A stretch of 64,000 nt of DNA, from contig BCIK01000012.1 in NCBI GenBank assembly GCA_039545295.1, positions 62,001 to 126,000 on the forward strand, read 5' to 3'. The stretch is from Udeniomyces pyricola (Eukaryota > Basidiomycota > Tremellomycetes > Cystofilobasidiales > Mrakiaceae). Shown here piece after piece: positions 1 to 11,407 of the stretch. Made by a program: the position numbers and the translations under genes. The notes beneath the pieces were generated by a model. That model was not told where the DNA came from, ran no database searches, and saw only the letters and a list, made by a program, of their open reading frames with translations. The first letter of the stretch is position 1, and each line of letters opens with the position of its first letter.

Positions 1-1
1 G

Positions 2-346
2 TACTCAACCAAGGGCTTCGACGTAGCAGAAAACATCCCCCTTTCCGCAGCCCACCCGATGCACAGCGGCGACGATGTCTGGACGGCTCGTCAGTCCGTC
101 GATTCTTTCCATACTCGACCTCACCAACCTCCGGCGGCTCACTATCCGTCACACCCGGCAGAGTACGGACGAGGGTACGATGAAGAGCACGCGGGATACT
201 CCGAACCCGAGATGAAGCGCGAGCTGAGGGCCGGGTATAATGCCGCCGCCAGAGACGAAGAGTTCGTGGCCCCAGTCCCGTACCAAGGACATGATGGATA
301 CGGTCAAGAGGATGCATCAAGGGGCCATAATAGTTATGGTCGGTGA
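2..346 (+). CDS. C-terminal fragment of an unidentified protein
   Basis: An open frame enters from the left window edge and ends at TGA 344-346, giving about 114 residues. The visible part is hydrophilic, rich in Tyr, His, Pro, Gly and Glu, and has no membrane segment or recognisable domain. It looks like a disordered cytosolic tail (repeated G-Y/H-G and P-H-Q type composition). The frame is open upstream of the first ATG at 59, so that ATG is unlikely to be the true start. Such tails are common at the C-terminus of fungal membrane or transporter proteins, but nothing here proves that. Function unknown; the main body lies outside the window. Confidence 0.5.
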   Translation, partial: YSTKGFDVAENIPLSAAHPMHSGDDVWTARQSVDSFHTRPHQPPAAHYPSHPAEYGRGYDEEHAGYSEPEMKRELRAGYNAAARDEEFVAPVPYQGHDGYGQEDASRGHNSYGR

Positions 347-798
347 ACTCGTTGCTTCACCTCTTTCGATGCGTTCCGCTCCTCTTGGGCAGGTTTGTCT
401 TTGCTTCTTCCTTCTCTTTCCACTCTTTTCTTCTTCTTTTATCACATCTACCCCTCTTGTTCTCATCGTCCGCTCACTCTCATGTAGTTCTTTTGCCACT
501 CCTCAGTTTTCTTTCTGATCCCTTCGCTCGTCGTTCCTTTTCCTACTGTCTTCCTATGATCTGTGTCGGCTTTTGTAACGCTTCTTTCTGCCAATCGGTT
601 CCTTTTTCTGTTTTCCATGTTTGCCTTCTATCCTCTCAATTCTACAGAAGTCACTGGACATTTTGCCTTCACTTTGGCTTCTTGTTTTTCTTTTTTACGT
701 TCAATCATCATATGATCTGTCTTCACTGCGCCAAGCATAGGCTCGCTACGCATCTTGCTATCGTGGCACGCCGGTCGCCTTCCGAGGTAGCATGTACA
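347..798. other. Convergent 3' spacer, pyrimidine-rich
   Basis: This stretch separates the stop of the left-edge plus-strand fragment from the stop of the minus-strand DUF1348 gene. From 380 to 700 the plus strand is dominated by T/C runs typical of the UTRs in this window. A long plus-strand open frame crosses it (343-1209), but its translation is Ser/Leu/Phe-rich low complexity and it runs antisense through the exons of the next gene. I see no gene here. Confidence 0.5.
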
Positions 799-2063
799 CT
801 ACAAGGGTTGGTCAAGCGACCAGTGACCCTCCGGAATGACTACAGTCTGTTTACGACGATCATGAATCAAAAGAGAATCGTCAGCGTTGGACAAAGTAAC
901 CGATGCGGTTTGTTCATCATCTTTGCAATCAGTTTCGAATCCTTCCAGAGTCTGTCTATTGGCAACACATACGTCAACATCCACGCCTTGCTTGAACCAT
1001 CGATCGACCTGAGTGATGGCAATATCGTTGCCGCTCATCTTGTTCAATTTGTGTCGAAACAGGGAGATGGTATACGCAATATTCAAGTCGGGGCCGGAAG
1101 GACGAGCATTGTGCGGAAGGCCGGAGAGCGCGATCAACCATCAGCGTTCAGCAACTCCCCTGCTGCACAGCGATCGGAGTCGACTACTAATCCAGCGACT
1201 ATAGTCTGATCATACCTGACGTGTGACCATCTTGCCATCGGAATCGAAGACCCAATGTTCAAGCCCGTAGCATCTACGCCAGCTATCCGCAGTAGGGGGC
1301 GATACGGTCGAGTATTCGTACCTGTCAAGATTTAATCAATCGCCCTGTAAATCAGAATAAGACCGGGACTTGAACCAATCCAAAATGTATGGTTCTTACC
1401 AGAACTGAACGGCTCTACATAGAGCATAGATCATGAAATCGAGATTGGATACGGGGCGTCAGCTGATCAATCACGCATGCATGTGCGTAGGATTGGTTAT
1501 AGGTCGAAGGTGCTAATCCACGTTAGTTCTCTTTTCACAGAAACGCTTGTGGGCCTACATCTTGTCTTCTGAGAATGCAAACAGCTGTGGACCCGAGACC
1601 CAAGCCACGTCAAGAACAGATTGATAGGGTTTATCAGTGACATGCCATCAGATCGCAACTGACTAGATTGTGCCTTGTGCTGATAGTACTGTACCTCTTT
1701 CCTAAGTTTATACTCCTTCTCTCGTTGCCACTTGCGCGTCAAGAACGACTCGATTTCTTGACTTCCCTTGAAAAATTCGTCTCGGTTGCGCCAGACAGAG
1801 TTGGAGGTGTACGCGAGTGCGATAGCGGCCGGTTGTTGACTGTTCCAGAGGGCTTGAGCTGCTTTAACCTTTCTATATGCACACAGCAAGACGTAGATGG
1901 ATGAGGAAATGATGATTCAGCCCGACATGCAGGCATTCATCACTGATTGACCAGGTGTCCCCAAAAGGCTTCTTTCTTGGTTCTTTTTTCTCTTTCTTTC
2001 TGCATGAGGGTGTATGTACTGGTGGGCTGAGACGCGAGTGAAAGGGGGAAGAATGTTTGCCAT
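799..2063 (-). CDS. DUF1348 / SnoaL-like (NTF2 fold) protein
   Basis: Seven exons join in phase: 2063-2020, 1872-1695, 1584-1559, 1414-1400, 1321-1216, 1038-973 and 846-799, giving 160 residues ending at TAG 801-799. All introns are GT-AG. The product carries the family's hallmark core: NSVWRNRDEFF, FLTRKWQREKEYKLRKE, then an IAVQFWYEY strand, a WVFDSDGKM strand, and the NDIAI...RWF tail. The length (150-160 residues) fits the family, which adopts an NTF2-like fold. Members are small cytosolic proteins with no firmly assigned reaction. Two exons are tiny (26 and 15 nt); without them the conserved IAVQFW strand cannot be built, which supports the model. It is divergent from the Zn2Cys6 factor across an 862-bp spacer. 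Family call is strong; the biological role is unknown. Confidence 0.88.
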
Positions 2064-2303
2064 GGCGTCGCGTGCCGGAGGGTGATGATGAGAGTTAGAC
2101 GTTAGACGTTTATATAATGCGTTCGTACATGATGCATGATCGCGCCAATGCCAGATCAGCTGACGTGGTTCCTCTTCTTGGGTTCGCAATTTCTTCACGC
2201 TCCAGACAGTCTGAACTTATGAGACTAGGCAAGACTCTGGTTGGCCCTACTATGCATTTCATATCGTTTGTGGTATAATGTGTATTATGTGTTGTAAATT
2301 GTG

Positions 2304-2359
2304 ATATTGAATATTGAATATTGAATATTGAATATTGAATATTGAATATTGAATACTGA
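2304..2359. repeat. Tandem heptamer array (ATATTGA)8
   Basis: Seven perfect copies of ATATTGA run from 2304 to 2352, followed by one variant copy ATACTGA. It lies inside the divergent promoter. Related TTCAATATT-like degenerate arrays occur near 28830-28900 and 51025-51090. Confidence 0.95.
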
Positions 2360-2640
2360 ACATCCGATAACCGACGTACGCCTGCGCGCCTACGTCGGCC
2401 GCACATGCGCACATGTCCATGTAATAGATTTCGTGGCCGGCCGGTACGGTGGCGGCTGCAAATGACCGCTCTTCCAGCTTCCCTTTCTTGCCTTTTGGCT
2501 CGGTAGTTACAACACATTTAAATCCACAGACCTGGACGGATCACGGATGAACGCCCGCGAGGTGATGTATGATGACTCTCAACCGGCGTAATTCCACACC
2601 AATCAGCCAGCCAGCCATGAGCTAGCCAGCTAGCTATAGA

Positions 2641-2684
2641 ATATATATATATATCAGTATATATCAGTATATATCAGTATATAG
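2641..2684. repeat. AT-rich decamer repeat (ATATCAGTAT)3
   Basis: An alternating AT run is followed by three consecutive perfect ATATCAGTAT units (2651-2680). It could act as a TATA-like or nucleosome-depleting element for the plus-strand factor starting at 2926, but no specific binding site can be assigned. Confidence 0.9.
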
Positions 2685-2925
2685 AGACTTCAATTTGAAG
2701 CAGTCATACATAAGTAACGTCTCTTTGGCTCTCTCTGTACGTCTCTCTTTCCTCGCGTTCCCATTTGGCGGGGCTCATTCTCACGCTTCCATCAGACGTC
2801 TCTGCCGATAATTCATCCATTCAATATTCATCACCATCACCATCTGTCCACTCTACTTACCATCCATCATCCACTCCACTGCTCGCCATCTACCGGTGTC
2901 TTCTTCCGTGTCCTCCCTCCCGGCC

Positions 2926-5900
2926 ATGACGAGCTACCCGTCCCATCACCCCATGTCCCCCGATGAGCACGCCCCGCTCTCCGGACCCAGCTCCCACAGC
3001 GCTCGCGATCCACTCGACCGCTTCCCCCCCGCCAGCTCCTCCGGCTCAACCGCCGCGGGCAGTAGAGGAACCGACGAGAGCCTTCGTCTCGACGAAGCTA
3101 ACGAGAAGCGAAAAAGCAGACAGGTTCTCCGGAGGAATATGGCTTGTCACGTCAGTCCTACTCTTCAGCACCTAGCCCCAACGCGACGACGATTTCAACT
3201 CAACTGACGACCGAGGACTCCCCGAACTTCTCTTCTTCCCTCGCCACTTTCTATGCGTTTGCCTTCACTGAACGCAGCAATGTCGGAGGTGAGAGTTTCT
3301 TCGTCTCTTCTCTATGTAGCTCAGGTCCGCCTCTGCTCTACCGTGGTGCTAATATGGCTGCCCGTCCATGGAATCTCCCCCCTCCCCCCTCCCCCCGTTA
3401 CTCCTCCCTTTCCCTCTCAGACGCAAGCTCAAGTGCGATTCGGTCCGACCCATTTGCTCGCCCTGCGCTCGCGCTCAAGCGTCCTTCATTGCCTCGCTCC
3501 CTCCGGGTATGGCTCCACCTGACAAATCCGAGCAGGACTGCCTCTGTACATACGACGAAATGTCAGGCCCTTTCAAAAGGAGCGCTACTGCAGCTACCGG
3601 AAGCCCCTCGGCCGTCGCCAACGGAAGCGGCAAGAAGAGGGAGCGCCTGAGCAGCGGCGCAACCGTGTCGAGCTCAGGGGGTGCTTCTCATCAAACCTCC
3701 CGAAATCATACTGAGCGGGGTATCAGCCATGATCATACTGGTGATCAAGATGAGCGCACACGAGCAGAAAGCCTCGCTCTAGAGAATTGTGAGTTTCGGC
3801 GGGCTTGTATTCACCCGAGATTAGCGGTTGAGGACAGGTGCAAGATGCCTATGTATCACTCAACCCGTCCTTGACTACTATACCTTCCATTACTCTTAGC
3901 TTCTCTCAAGCAACAACTTCAGGATCTTCAGCGTAGCATGTACCTTCAGTCCCTCAATCCCGCTCCACCTACCGCTCCACACAACCCTACCCAACCGACT
4001 CCGCCTCCGCCTCCCCCGTTCCCCACGCGCTCTTCTAGCTACGGTGTTTCCTCGACATCAACCTCCCCTTTGATGCCTCCACGACAACACTCGTTCACTC
4101 ACCATCATCAGCAGCTACCTCAAAGTTCCGTTGTTCCGAAAAACCCACCCCAACCCGAGCTTGCGCCGCCATGGCAGACTATCTACGATCTCGATCCATC
4201 AAATCTAGATGGTTAGCCCCCTGCCCCCTCTAAGCCTTGAAAGTTTTCATCTTCTGTCCTTGTACTTAGTCTCTCGCTGATCAGTCTTATTCACCACACC
4301 AATCTTATCACAGGTAGCGTCTCGCCATCCAACATGACGACTCTCGGCGGATCCGTACAGGCTCACCATTCTACTCGCCCAACGAACGGTTCTGACTCTT
4401 ACCTGCCGAGTTTTCCTGTCGACGCCCGCGATCGCGGGTCCGGCAGTATGAACACAACATTTAGCTCTTCAATGCCAAGCTCGAGTCAGAGCACCAGTCC
4501 TTTCAATCCCTCACATACGGTCGTCGCGCCCTTTCCCTCATACCCTACCCAAACCCCGCCAGCCTTTCCCTCCCCTTCCTTTGCCTCGACTCGACCCCAC
4601 TCTCTCTGGCGTCGGCCGAATAATGATCCAAGTGCTCAGCCATCCCGCAGCTTTGCGCCCGACAATCCACCTCCAATAACCCCTTCATCCTTTGCTCCGC
4701 CGCAGATGTACCCTTACCCAGCGCCCGAGGAACCACTCGTCATTCCCAACGATTGGAAGGCGCCCTTTTTGGTCGACCCCTCGATCAAACAAGATACTGC
4801 ATCCTCTCATCCCCCGGAAGTCGCCTCGGGTATCAAATCGGCTCGAGAACCATCGAGTCGTGGTTCTACCGTTGTTGGAATCACGACCTCGAGAAAGACC
4901 CTGGGGTCGCAGAACGACCAAAGGGCACCTGACGGGATATTTGGCCAGCCGAGTACCACTGTTGAGCCAATCTGGCCTCTTGGTGGAGGATCGTTTGGAG
5001 TGGATGGGTTGTTCGATGAGTTCAATGCAGAGCGGGGGAGTCCACCCGAATTGGCAGAGAAGAAGCAAATGCCAGAGAGAAAATCATCGCTCACGTCGAT
5101 CGGGGGTGTCAGGGGTCTCGAGAAGAGGTACGTTTGTGTTAACTTTTGATCATAGTCTTGACGCATGAGGCTGACTTGATCTGCTTGCTCGGCTTCGTCA
5201 ACAGAATCAAGCAGTTTCTTGCATGCATGGTAAGGAACCTGTTCTCTCCCGAGCTTGCCTCTTCAAATGCGTACTTTTCCTCGACTAACGAGCTTTTTGC
5301 ACTGAAATCTTCTGTACGCCTACGCACAGCCACTTATGCCTCTGATGTACCCGCCCTATTCCAACCTCTCAAGCACGTCGCCCAACCCCATCTCGCCAAC
5401 AAATCCCTCCCCTATGACGCCGTATTTTCAGTCGGAGCGTTCGCTCCTCTCACGACTCTATCTACCCGCTGACCATCACAACGCCATCTGTCCTGTCCTC
5501 GCTCTCGCCATTGCGGCTGTTACCTCTCCCTACCGTTCACAAGAGGCTCTTGGGTTTGCCATCGACTCGGGAAGAGAAATCCTTGCAACTAAGATCACCA
5601 CGGCTGGATTCGAGCTAAGTGGATTGGCCGAGTCGGAAGAGCACGGAAGGAGACGTGTGCGGAGGGCCATGGACACGGCCCAAGCGAGTGCGATGCTTGG
5701 CGCGTTCTACCATTTCAACGGGAAATGGGCCGAGGTAAGGCAAATCTTTCCATGGTTTCCAAGAGTGCAGAAGACTTCACAGGATGTTTCTTTGACATTT
5801 CGGCAAATCTAGTTCCACATCTTTGCTCCATTAAGCTTGACCTTCTGTGACCTCGTCGGACTTGATCCTTTCGGTCCGACACTCATTCCAGAATACTCTG

Positions 5901-7344
5901 TTAACGTTCTTCCACCTCCTCTTGACGAGGAAGAGCTTGAGGAACGAAAAAGAACTGTAAGTTTCACATATCCTGTAAAAGAAACTCTCGTCATATTGGT
6001 TTGGGTGATTGAGCTTCGGTTGCACTCGTATCGCTATCCAGGTTCAATTTTCAAAATTCGTCGGTATGACCAATGGCTTCACCTCAGGCCGGGGTCTCGT
6101 TGGTCACTTTGACCACGTCTTTTCTTCCATGACGTTCGAAGAAGTAAGCAGCTCGTTTGCCTCTTTGGTTTTGTTTTGCTGACTGTCGCGGCTTCAATCA
6201 GCATCTGCTGACGACCCACCTCTTCGTGTTGATCTACCCGGACAGTTTATCTCAAACCCCTTGTCAATCTCCGTCCGTTCGGTCTCGCTTCTGTACCACG
6301 TCGATTCTTTCAACCGTTCCCTTCGCCCAATCCCCGCTGCCCAATCCCATCGAACGTATCTTTCGAACGAGTATACACTTGAACGTTTCAAGAAGCTCGA
6401 ATATGAGGTGGACGGGTGGTGCGCTGCTCTTGGTAGGATGGCGAGTGGATCCGGATTTGAGTGGAGCGGAATGCGATGGGAAGGGGAACTTTTGGGTGGA
6501 AAAGTTTTAGCTGAGCAGTAAGTCTCTAGAACCAGTATCCGTTACCTATTCATCAGTCTTGAGCTTCGCTCACCGACCACGCAATGAATGTCTGGTGCTT
6601 CTCTCTCTCTCTTTATCTCTTCTTATTCACAGCGCTCGGCTTTTGCTATACTACATTCACCTGGACTATTCCTGCACTGATTCGCAACGAATCGCCTGCC
6701 TCGCCGCTGCTCAATCTATTTCTCAGTCATGCGTATACGCTACAAATTTACCGGAACACGCGATTCCCTCTTTCTGCTTACGTGAGTTATCACCGCCTCT
6801 TAGTCACTTACAACTGCATTCCCTGCCTTCTCCAGGAGCCTGGCTTGGTCTTTTGAGCACCCTATGCTGACAGTTTGAGACGTTGCTCTTGGTACAGATT
6901 CGTACTTCCTCGCCGGTCAGGTTCTTCTCCGATTCCTCGCCGATGCCGACGAAGCCTCGCGCGTCATTCTTTCTCAGCAGATCGTCGCCATCAAGTAAGG
7001 CGCTCTTTTCATTCTCGCTCTTTGACGTCTGTCAGGGACATGTACTGACGTACAGCATTCATCTTCACCTTTTCTGAACAGCATGACGTTTGCACGGTTG
7101 AGTAGCATCTACCCTCTTCCTTCTCGGAATTTCCGCAACCTTCTCGAGAAAGCATTCAATTCGTCAAACTCTCTGTCCATCAGTATCGCTCAAGCTGTCA
7201 GTCTCCCTCTATCCTTTTCCACGGCTCAGAAAACGTGCTTCTTTCGTGCAATACTCCTCGGACGCAGTCTGAACCGTCGATTTCTCTTGGTATTCGTTCC
7301 AACAGTACGATCAAGGATTCTACGACGAGGCTGCCACGCCATGA
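2926..7344 (+). CDS. Zn2Cys6 fungal transcription factor
   Basis: About 14 exons: 2926-3150, 3278-3288, 3421-3788, 3900-4211, 4314-5127, 5205-5229, 5330-5734, 5813-5956, 6042-6143, 6202-6517, 6633-6781, 6898-6994, 7082-7196 and 7306-7344, roughly 1040 residues. Exons 1-3 assemble the zinc cluster: ACHQCRRRKLKC, then CDSVRPICSPC, with a later Cys in DCLC as probable sixth ligand. A long Pro/Ser/His-rich disordered region follows, with a short coiled-coil-like KQQLQDLQRS just after the cluster. From about 5330 a helical regulatory domain resembling the fungal-specific transcription factor region begins (SLLSRLYLPADHH, FVGMTNGFTSGRGLVGHFDH, RPIPAAQSHRTYLSNEYT). The protein should be nuclear and bind CGG-containing DNA. 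One exon junction (6143/6202) is out of phase as read. Target genes are unknown; the neighbouring divergent gene and the downstream transporter/dehydrogenase are candidates by position only. Confidence 0.88.
3278..3288 (+). other. 11-nt microexon encoding part of the zinc cluster
   Basis: CAATGTCGGAG lies between an acceptor (CGCAG) and a donor (GTGAGA). Joined to exon 1 (ending GCT TGT CAC) and exon 3 (starting ACGCAAG) it supplies Gln, the second zinc-binding Cys and most of an Arg, giving A-C-H-Q-C-R-R-R-K-L-K-C. Skipping it would destroy the DNA-binding domain and shift the frame. Confidence 0.85.
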
Positions 7345-8046
7345 GTCAAGACGTCTCAATTGCTTCACGTGCCTTCCCTCATCAGCTATCAAGTGGTCAC
7401 CCTTTTCGCGCTCTTTGACCACATTAGACCCAAGCACACGCCACCTAATCCATTTTTACCTCTCACTCCTTGTTTCTTCGTGATTTCCGACCTATTTCAT
7501 CTGTGAATCGGCATCTCAAAATCAAGTCTCGAAACGCTTTGTTGTCGCGTTCACGTCCTTCTGCCTGGTTACCATTGTGCCGTTTCTCTTTGCTTTTCGT
7601 TTGCGTCACATGCACGATTTAATACGGTTCTCTCTTTGATCTGACTGGGTCCTAGGTATGCATAGGTGGTAACAATTCTTGTGTACTGGGTCAGCATGTT
7701 GTTCGAGGGACACAGCGAGGTTGGGCAAACATATGAGACATGGATCTTAGAGATCGAACATGATGTTAAACGCAGATGGTCTACAAGAGAAGCGACGAGA
7801 GGATCAAGAGAAGATGCGCGAAGAGGTATAGTATGAGAGTGATGGCTGGGAAGAGGTACAAAGCGGGCTGAGGGTTGTGTGAGCAAGAGGAAGCACAAAG
7901 TTCCCTCAAACATGGATAGAAGAATGCTCGTGGGACAGGATGGAGGGATCATGTTTGATCACGAGACGAGATGGAGTCCAATCGTCGAGAGGATTGTCGA
8001 CGAGACAAACCTGTCACCAACACACACACACGCGCGCAAAACATAA
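7345..8046. other. Convergent 3' spacer
   Basis: This separates the stop of the Zn2Cys6 factor from the stop of the minus-strand transporter. It contains T/C-rich sequence near 7440-7640 and A/G-rich sequence near 7740-7990, as expected for two facing 3' UTRs, plus a short CA/CG dinucleotide stretch at about 8022-8038. No gene is supported. Confidence 0.5.
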
Positions 8047-10951
8047 TCAGGGGACCGTCAGATAGTCTCTCAACCTAACTGGTATGCAGTGAGACAAGGT
8101 GAGCAATGCATACAAGAATATGTATTGAACCAGGAGGAATGCGGCGAGGCAGTCTGCGCCGCCTTCGGGCGCTACCAGTTGCGTGACGACTAATTGATTG
8201 ACAGCCGCCGGCGTGCCTGACTGTAGGCACAGATACATAAACGATGGCATGGGGTTCTCACAGCATCTCGTCAGTTCCAGGCTCAATGTGGTTCGCAACG
8301 TAGATGAGCAGAACAAGAAATAACGAAAGAAAGAGAAGCAGACTGACGAGCAGCATCGCCACGAAAGATAAGATCTTGTCCTCTTTGGGATATAAAGAAG
8401 TGTGGTTGGAAAGACCCTGAACGAAAAGCACTCCAAAGATGGGTAGTAAAATCATTTTCGCGGCACACATTGCCAATATGGCTCCTATAGGAAGCTACAA
8501 GGCGAGGGAGAGAAAATAGGCGACAAGTAAGTGAGTCATCCATCATCAACGATAATGATGATAATCAATGTGGGCTCTCTTGAAGGTTTCACCGGCCCTG
8601 TCGCGATACGGGAGGATGAAAATGTCTCACCTTCGACCAAGGTTTGGGGATTGAAAGTCTGGCAAAGGAAGCGCCGAGCAGAATGAGAGCTCCTGGAACG
8701 GTAATGGAGCCGATGAAGATGGCCGTCTGACCATTTGCACGCGCAAAGTCGTAGAGCTGTTCAGTCAACTGTATGTAAGGTATGCTGTTGTTGACCAGAA
8801 GGACCGTCTGCGCGTTTACGTACGTCCTGAACGAAGGCAAGAGCAGGTCGGCCGTCGGGTGCGAGGTGAATTCGCTCTCCGCTCCAGTTGGCAACGTCAG
8901 CGACGAATAGGGCTTTGAGAGGGTTGATTCTGAGTAGAAGATAAGAGATGTTTCGTTGGAAAGTTCAGGCAAAGCCATGATACATGAAACTTCGTGACAA
9001 GATGAATAAAACTCTCAAACGAACAAGGCGATGACAAGCGAAACAACGAGACTAGCGGTGATTGGTGTAAGCACAACCGATATGGCACGACCGATAGACG
9101 AGAGGAAGGCCCTTGATCGGCTAACGGGAGTGGATGGATCATCAGCACAACAGTGTGGATGAGCAGCCAAGAGATCAGCTGTATGTATCGAGGCAGCCTG
9201 GGAAGAAGCTGACGTAGATTTCTGGTGGCGATCGACTGGCGGATGCTGCTGCAGTTGAAAAGATGAGGACGAAGCAATGGGATAGTCGGGGTCTTGCTCC
9301 GGCTCAAACCTACTGCCCGATGCAGGAAGGACTGCTTCAACGGTGGCGGCCGACGTCTGTCGGGTCAGCTTGTCCATTGGGATGGAGAGCTGCTGCGATG
9401 CTGATGTTGATGCGGATGCCGACGCTCGGCGGCGTCGATCAATCTGTCGAGTCGGTCCTCGGTTAGTGAGTTGCTGGATGACTTCCTTATCTTCCTCTTC
9501 ATCGTGTTTGGATTCCTCCGATAGTCTCTCCGGCTGGTTGAGGACGTAACTGGTTCCATCGTTGCTCTCAATGGCGCCTTCCTCGCCCAAATTTGTTTTA
9601 CGATCGCCTCCTTGGATCGTACGCTGCTGATCAAGACCTCGTAATCGAGCTATACGTGAATGGACCCAGCACCTTCGGCGATACCATCTCTGCTTGATGG
9701 ATTCAGGTTCGTCTATCTGGGTAGTTGCGTCGTCGGCACCATCAGGGAAATCCCAAGCAATGACCCGATATAAACCGGTGAAAAATGTGAGGTTGTAGAT
9801 GACAATGAATATCGACACGTAACCTTTAATTGATAGGGTAGACTGGTCAGTCAACTAGCCCCATCGAGGGACTTGGCACGGCACATCGAAGGGCGACAAA
9901 CAGGATGGCGTGATTTGACGGATCAAGCCGGAAGATTAGATATAGATATGATCTACGCACCAACACCTAGAGCCGGATCCTTACTGGGATCGAAAGGCGC
10001 CTCTTCTGCTAGAGCTTGTACGATGGCCTAGTTGATAGAGCCAGAATGGGATGAGGCACGAGATTTAGAGTAAAGTTAAGCAGCCCGGCGACAAGGGCGA
10101 ACGAGTGCTGACATCAGTACTGGTCCTATACGTACATGCACTATCGGCATTTATTATGAACCTGGCCAGAGAAGCCCGACTCAGTGCGTGATACATACGG
10201 TAGGTAAATTGCCCCAGTTGTTAAGGCCTAAACATGACATGTGAGAGCTGTCACAAAGTAAGCGTTTGCACCGGACAGCTCACATCCAAGACTCCACATC
10301 CGTCATGGTGTGTACGGCGGCCCCTTCTGATTCCTTCTTATGAAGCAACCAAAGACTAGATCTCTACTGACCTCCCATGATCAAGATGCCCCACTGAAAG
10401 CAACGTGGCACCCAAAAGACTTCTCTGATGAGGAACGCCAGTACAAATCCAATCACAATGTAAACCAGCGCCGTCATGACGAGGGGACCAATCGAGGCTA
10501 CGTTGTCCGCGTTGAAAGAAGGAACGATTGAGGAGAATAAGAGGCATGGCAGGGCGAGGTTCTGGTGAGAGGAAGCCAGACCGGCGTGAGGTTTGAATCG
10601 TATACGAACTCGAGACTGAGTGAGCAGTGCATGTATGATAAGCGATTGACGGACCATGGTGATCTGCGAAAACCCTCGACTGGCAGCGGGAGGAAATAGC
10701 CCCTTTCGGGTCAAGAGATATCCGCATGCGATCTGTAGTTTGATCAGGTTGAACCATACATCAAGCATCCGTCAGTATCAGCTTTCGCAAACCTGTCGGA
10801 GCCAAGGACCGAGGGCGTGATAGCAAGCGTGACCCGGGGGCCCAAAGAAGTAGTTCGCGCTGTGAAGCCTGAAGATATGCCGACATACAGTGATGCCCAT
10901 CTTCAATAGCGGGACAAGAGACGTCCATATGAGCGTGCCAGCTGATGGCAT
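8047..10951 (-). CDS. PIN-like / auxin efflux carrier-family membrane transporter
   Basis: The start at 10951 gives MPSAGTLIWTSLVPLLKMGIT, the typical first membrane segment of fungal members (exon 10951-10889). The next exons give ACGYLLTRKGLFPPAASRGF, NLALPCLLFSSIVPSFNADN, a segment ending CFQWGILIMGG, then NNWGNLPT and a long exon (about 9829-9026). That exon begins YVSIFIVIYNLTFF and holds a large charged, Ser/Arg-rich cytosolic loop. The C-terminal half resumes with NPLKALFVADVANW, ITVPGALILLGASFARL, a segment around GAILAMCAAKMILLPIFG and VQYIFLYALLT before TGA at 8047. Two membrane blocks flanking a hydrophilic loop are the signature of the Mem_trans (PF03547) family, whose fungal members (such as Ecm3-like proteins) sit in the ER or other membranes. 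Substrate unknown. It lies just downstream of, and on the same strand as, the rhamnose dehydrogenase-like gene. Confidence 0.87.
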
Positions 10952-11407
10952 GTTGGCCCTAGGAATCGTCGAGAGGAAGAGCGTAAAGTACAGAGGCACC
11001 TGTAGCTGGATCAAGGTGGTCGTTTGTGACTGAGCTAAGACCAGCGGTCTTCGCCGGGCCTCATACGGGAAGGATTACTTTAAGCTACCAATGCGCTTAT
11101 CCTCCTGATTTATATATACTGCGTGCTTATGAATGATATCAGTTCTACTATCCAGGTCAGTGATCGCTCTGTATCGGCCAGCTGCGATCCAAGATTGCAA
11201 CTTGAGTTTGGTCGTGGCAAGGGAGGCTTTTTGGTCTTATTAGATATATATTCGACTCGCGAAGCCTTTCAACGGGATGACATGAAAACGTGACAGAACG
11301 GGGAATATGATCTATCGACAGCTTCGGTCTATCCGTTGTGCCCCAATCGCTATCTATCTGATATTCAACTACTAGTATGCAAGTAACTCATCCATCTCCG
11401 TCAGCTG
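10952..11407. promoter_or_regulatory. Upstream region of the PIN-like carrier
   Basis: A 456-bp spacer lies between the dehydrogenase stop and the carrier start, both on the minus strand. A short TATATATA-like element occurs at about 11111-11117 and an AT-rich patch at 11242-11252. No gene or specific operator can be identified. Confidence 0.4.

Larger units (their letters stand above)
2064..2925. promoter_or_regulatory. Divergent promoter region, DUF1348 gene / Zn2Cys6 factor gene
   Basis: An 862-bp gene-free spacer lies between two divergent starts. It contains a heptamer array (2304-2359), AT-rich decamers (2641-2684) and a C/T-rich tract (about 2710-2920) that probably forms the 5' leader of the plus-strand factor. 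Both genes could be controlled from here; that is inference from geometry. Confidence 0.5.

Noticed and set aside
343..1209. 288-residue plus-strand open frame
   Set aside because: Its translation is T/C-rich low complexity and it runs antisense over four well-supported exons of the DUF1348 gene.
2304..2359. Heptamer array considered as a CRISPR-like array
   Set aside because: The units are directly adjacent with no spacers, and the surrounding genes are eukaryotic and intron-containing.
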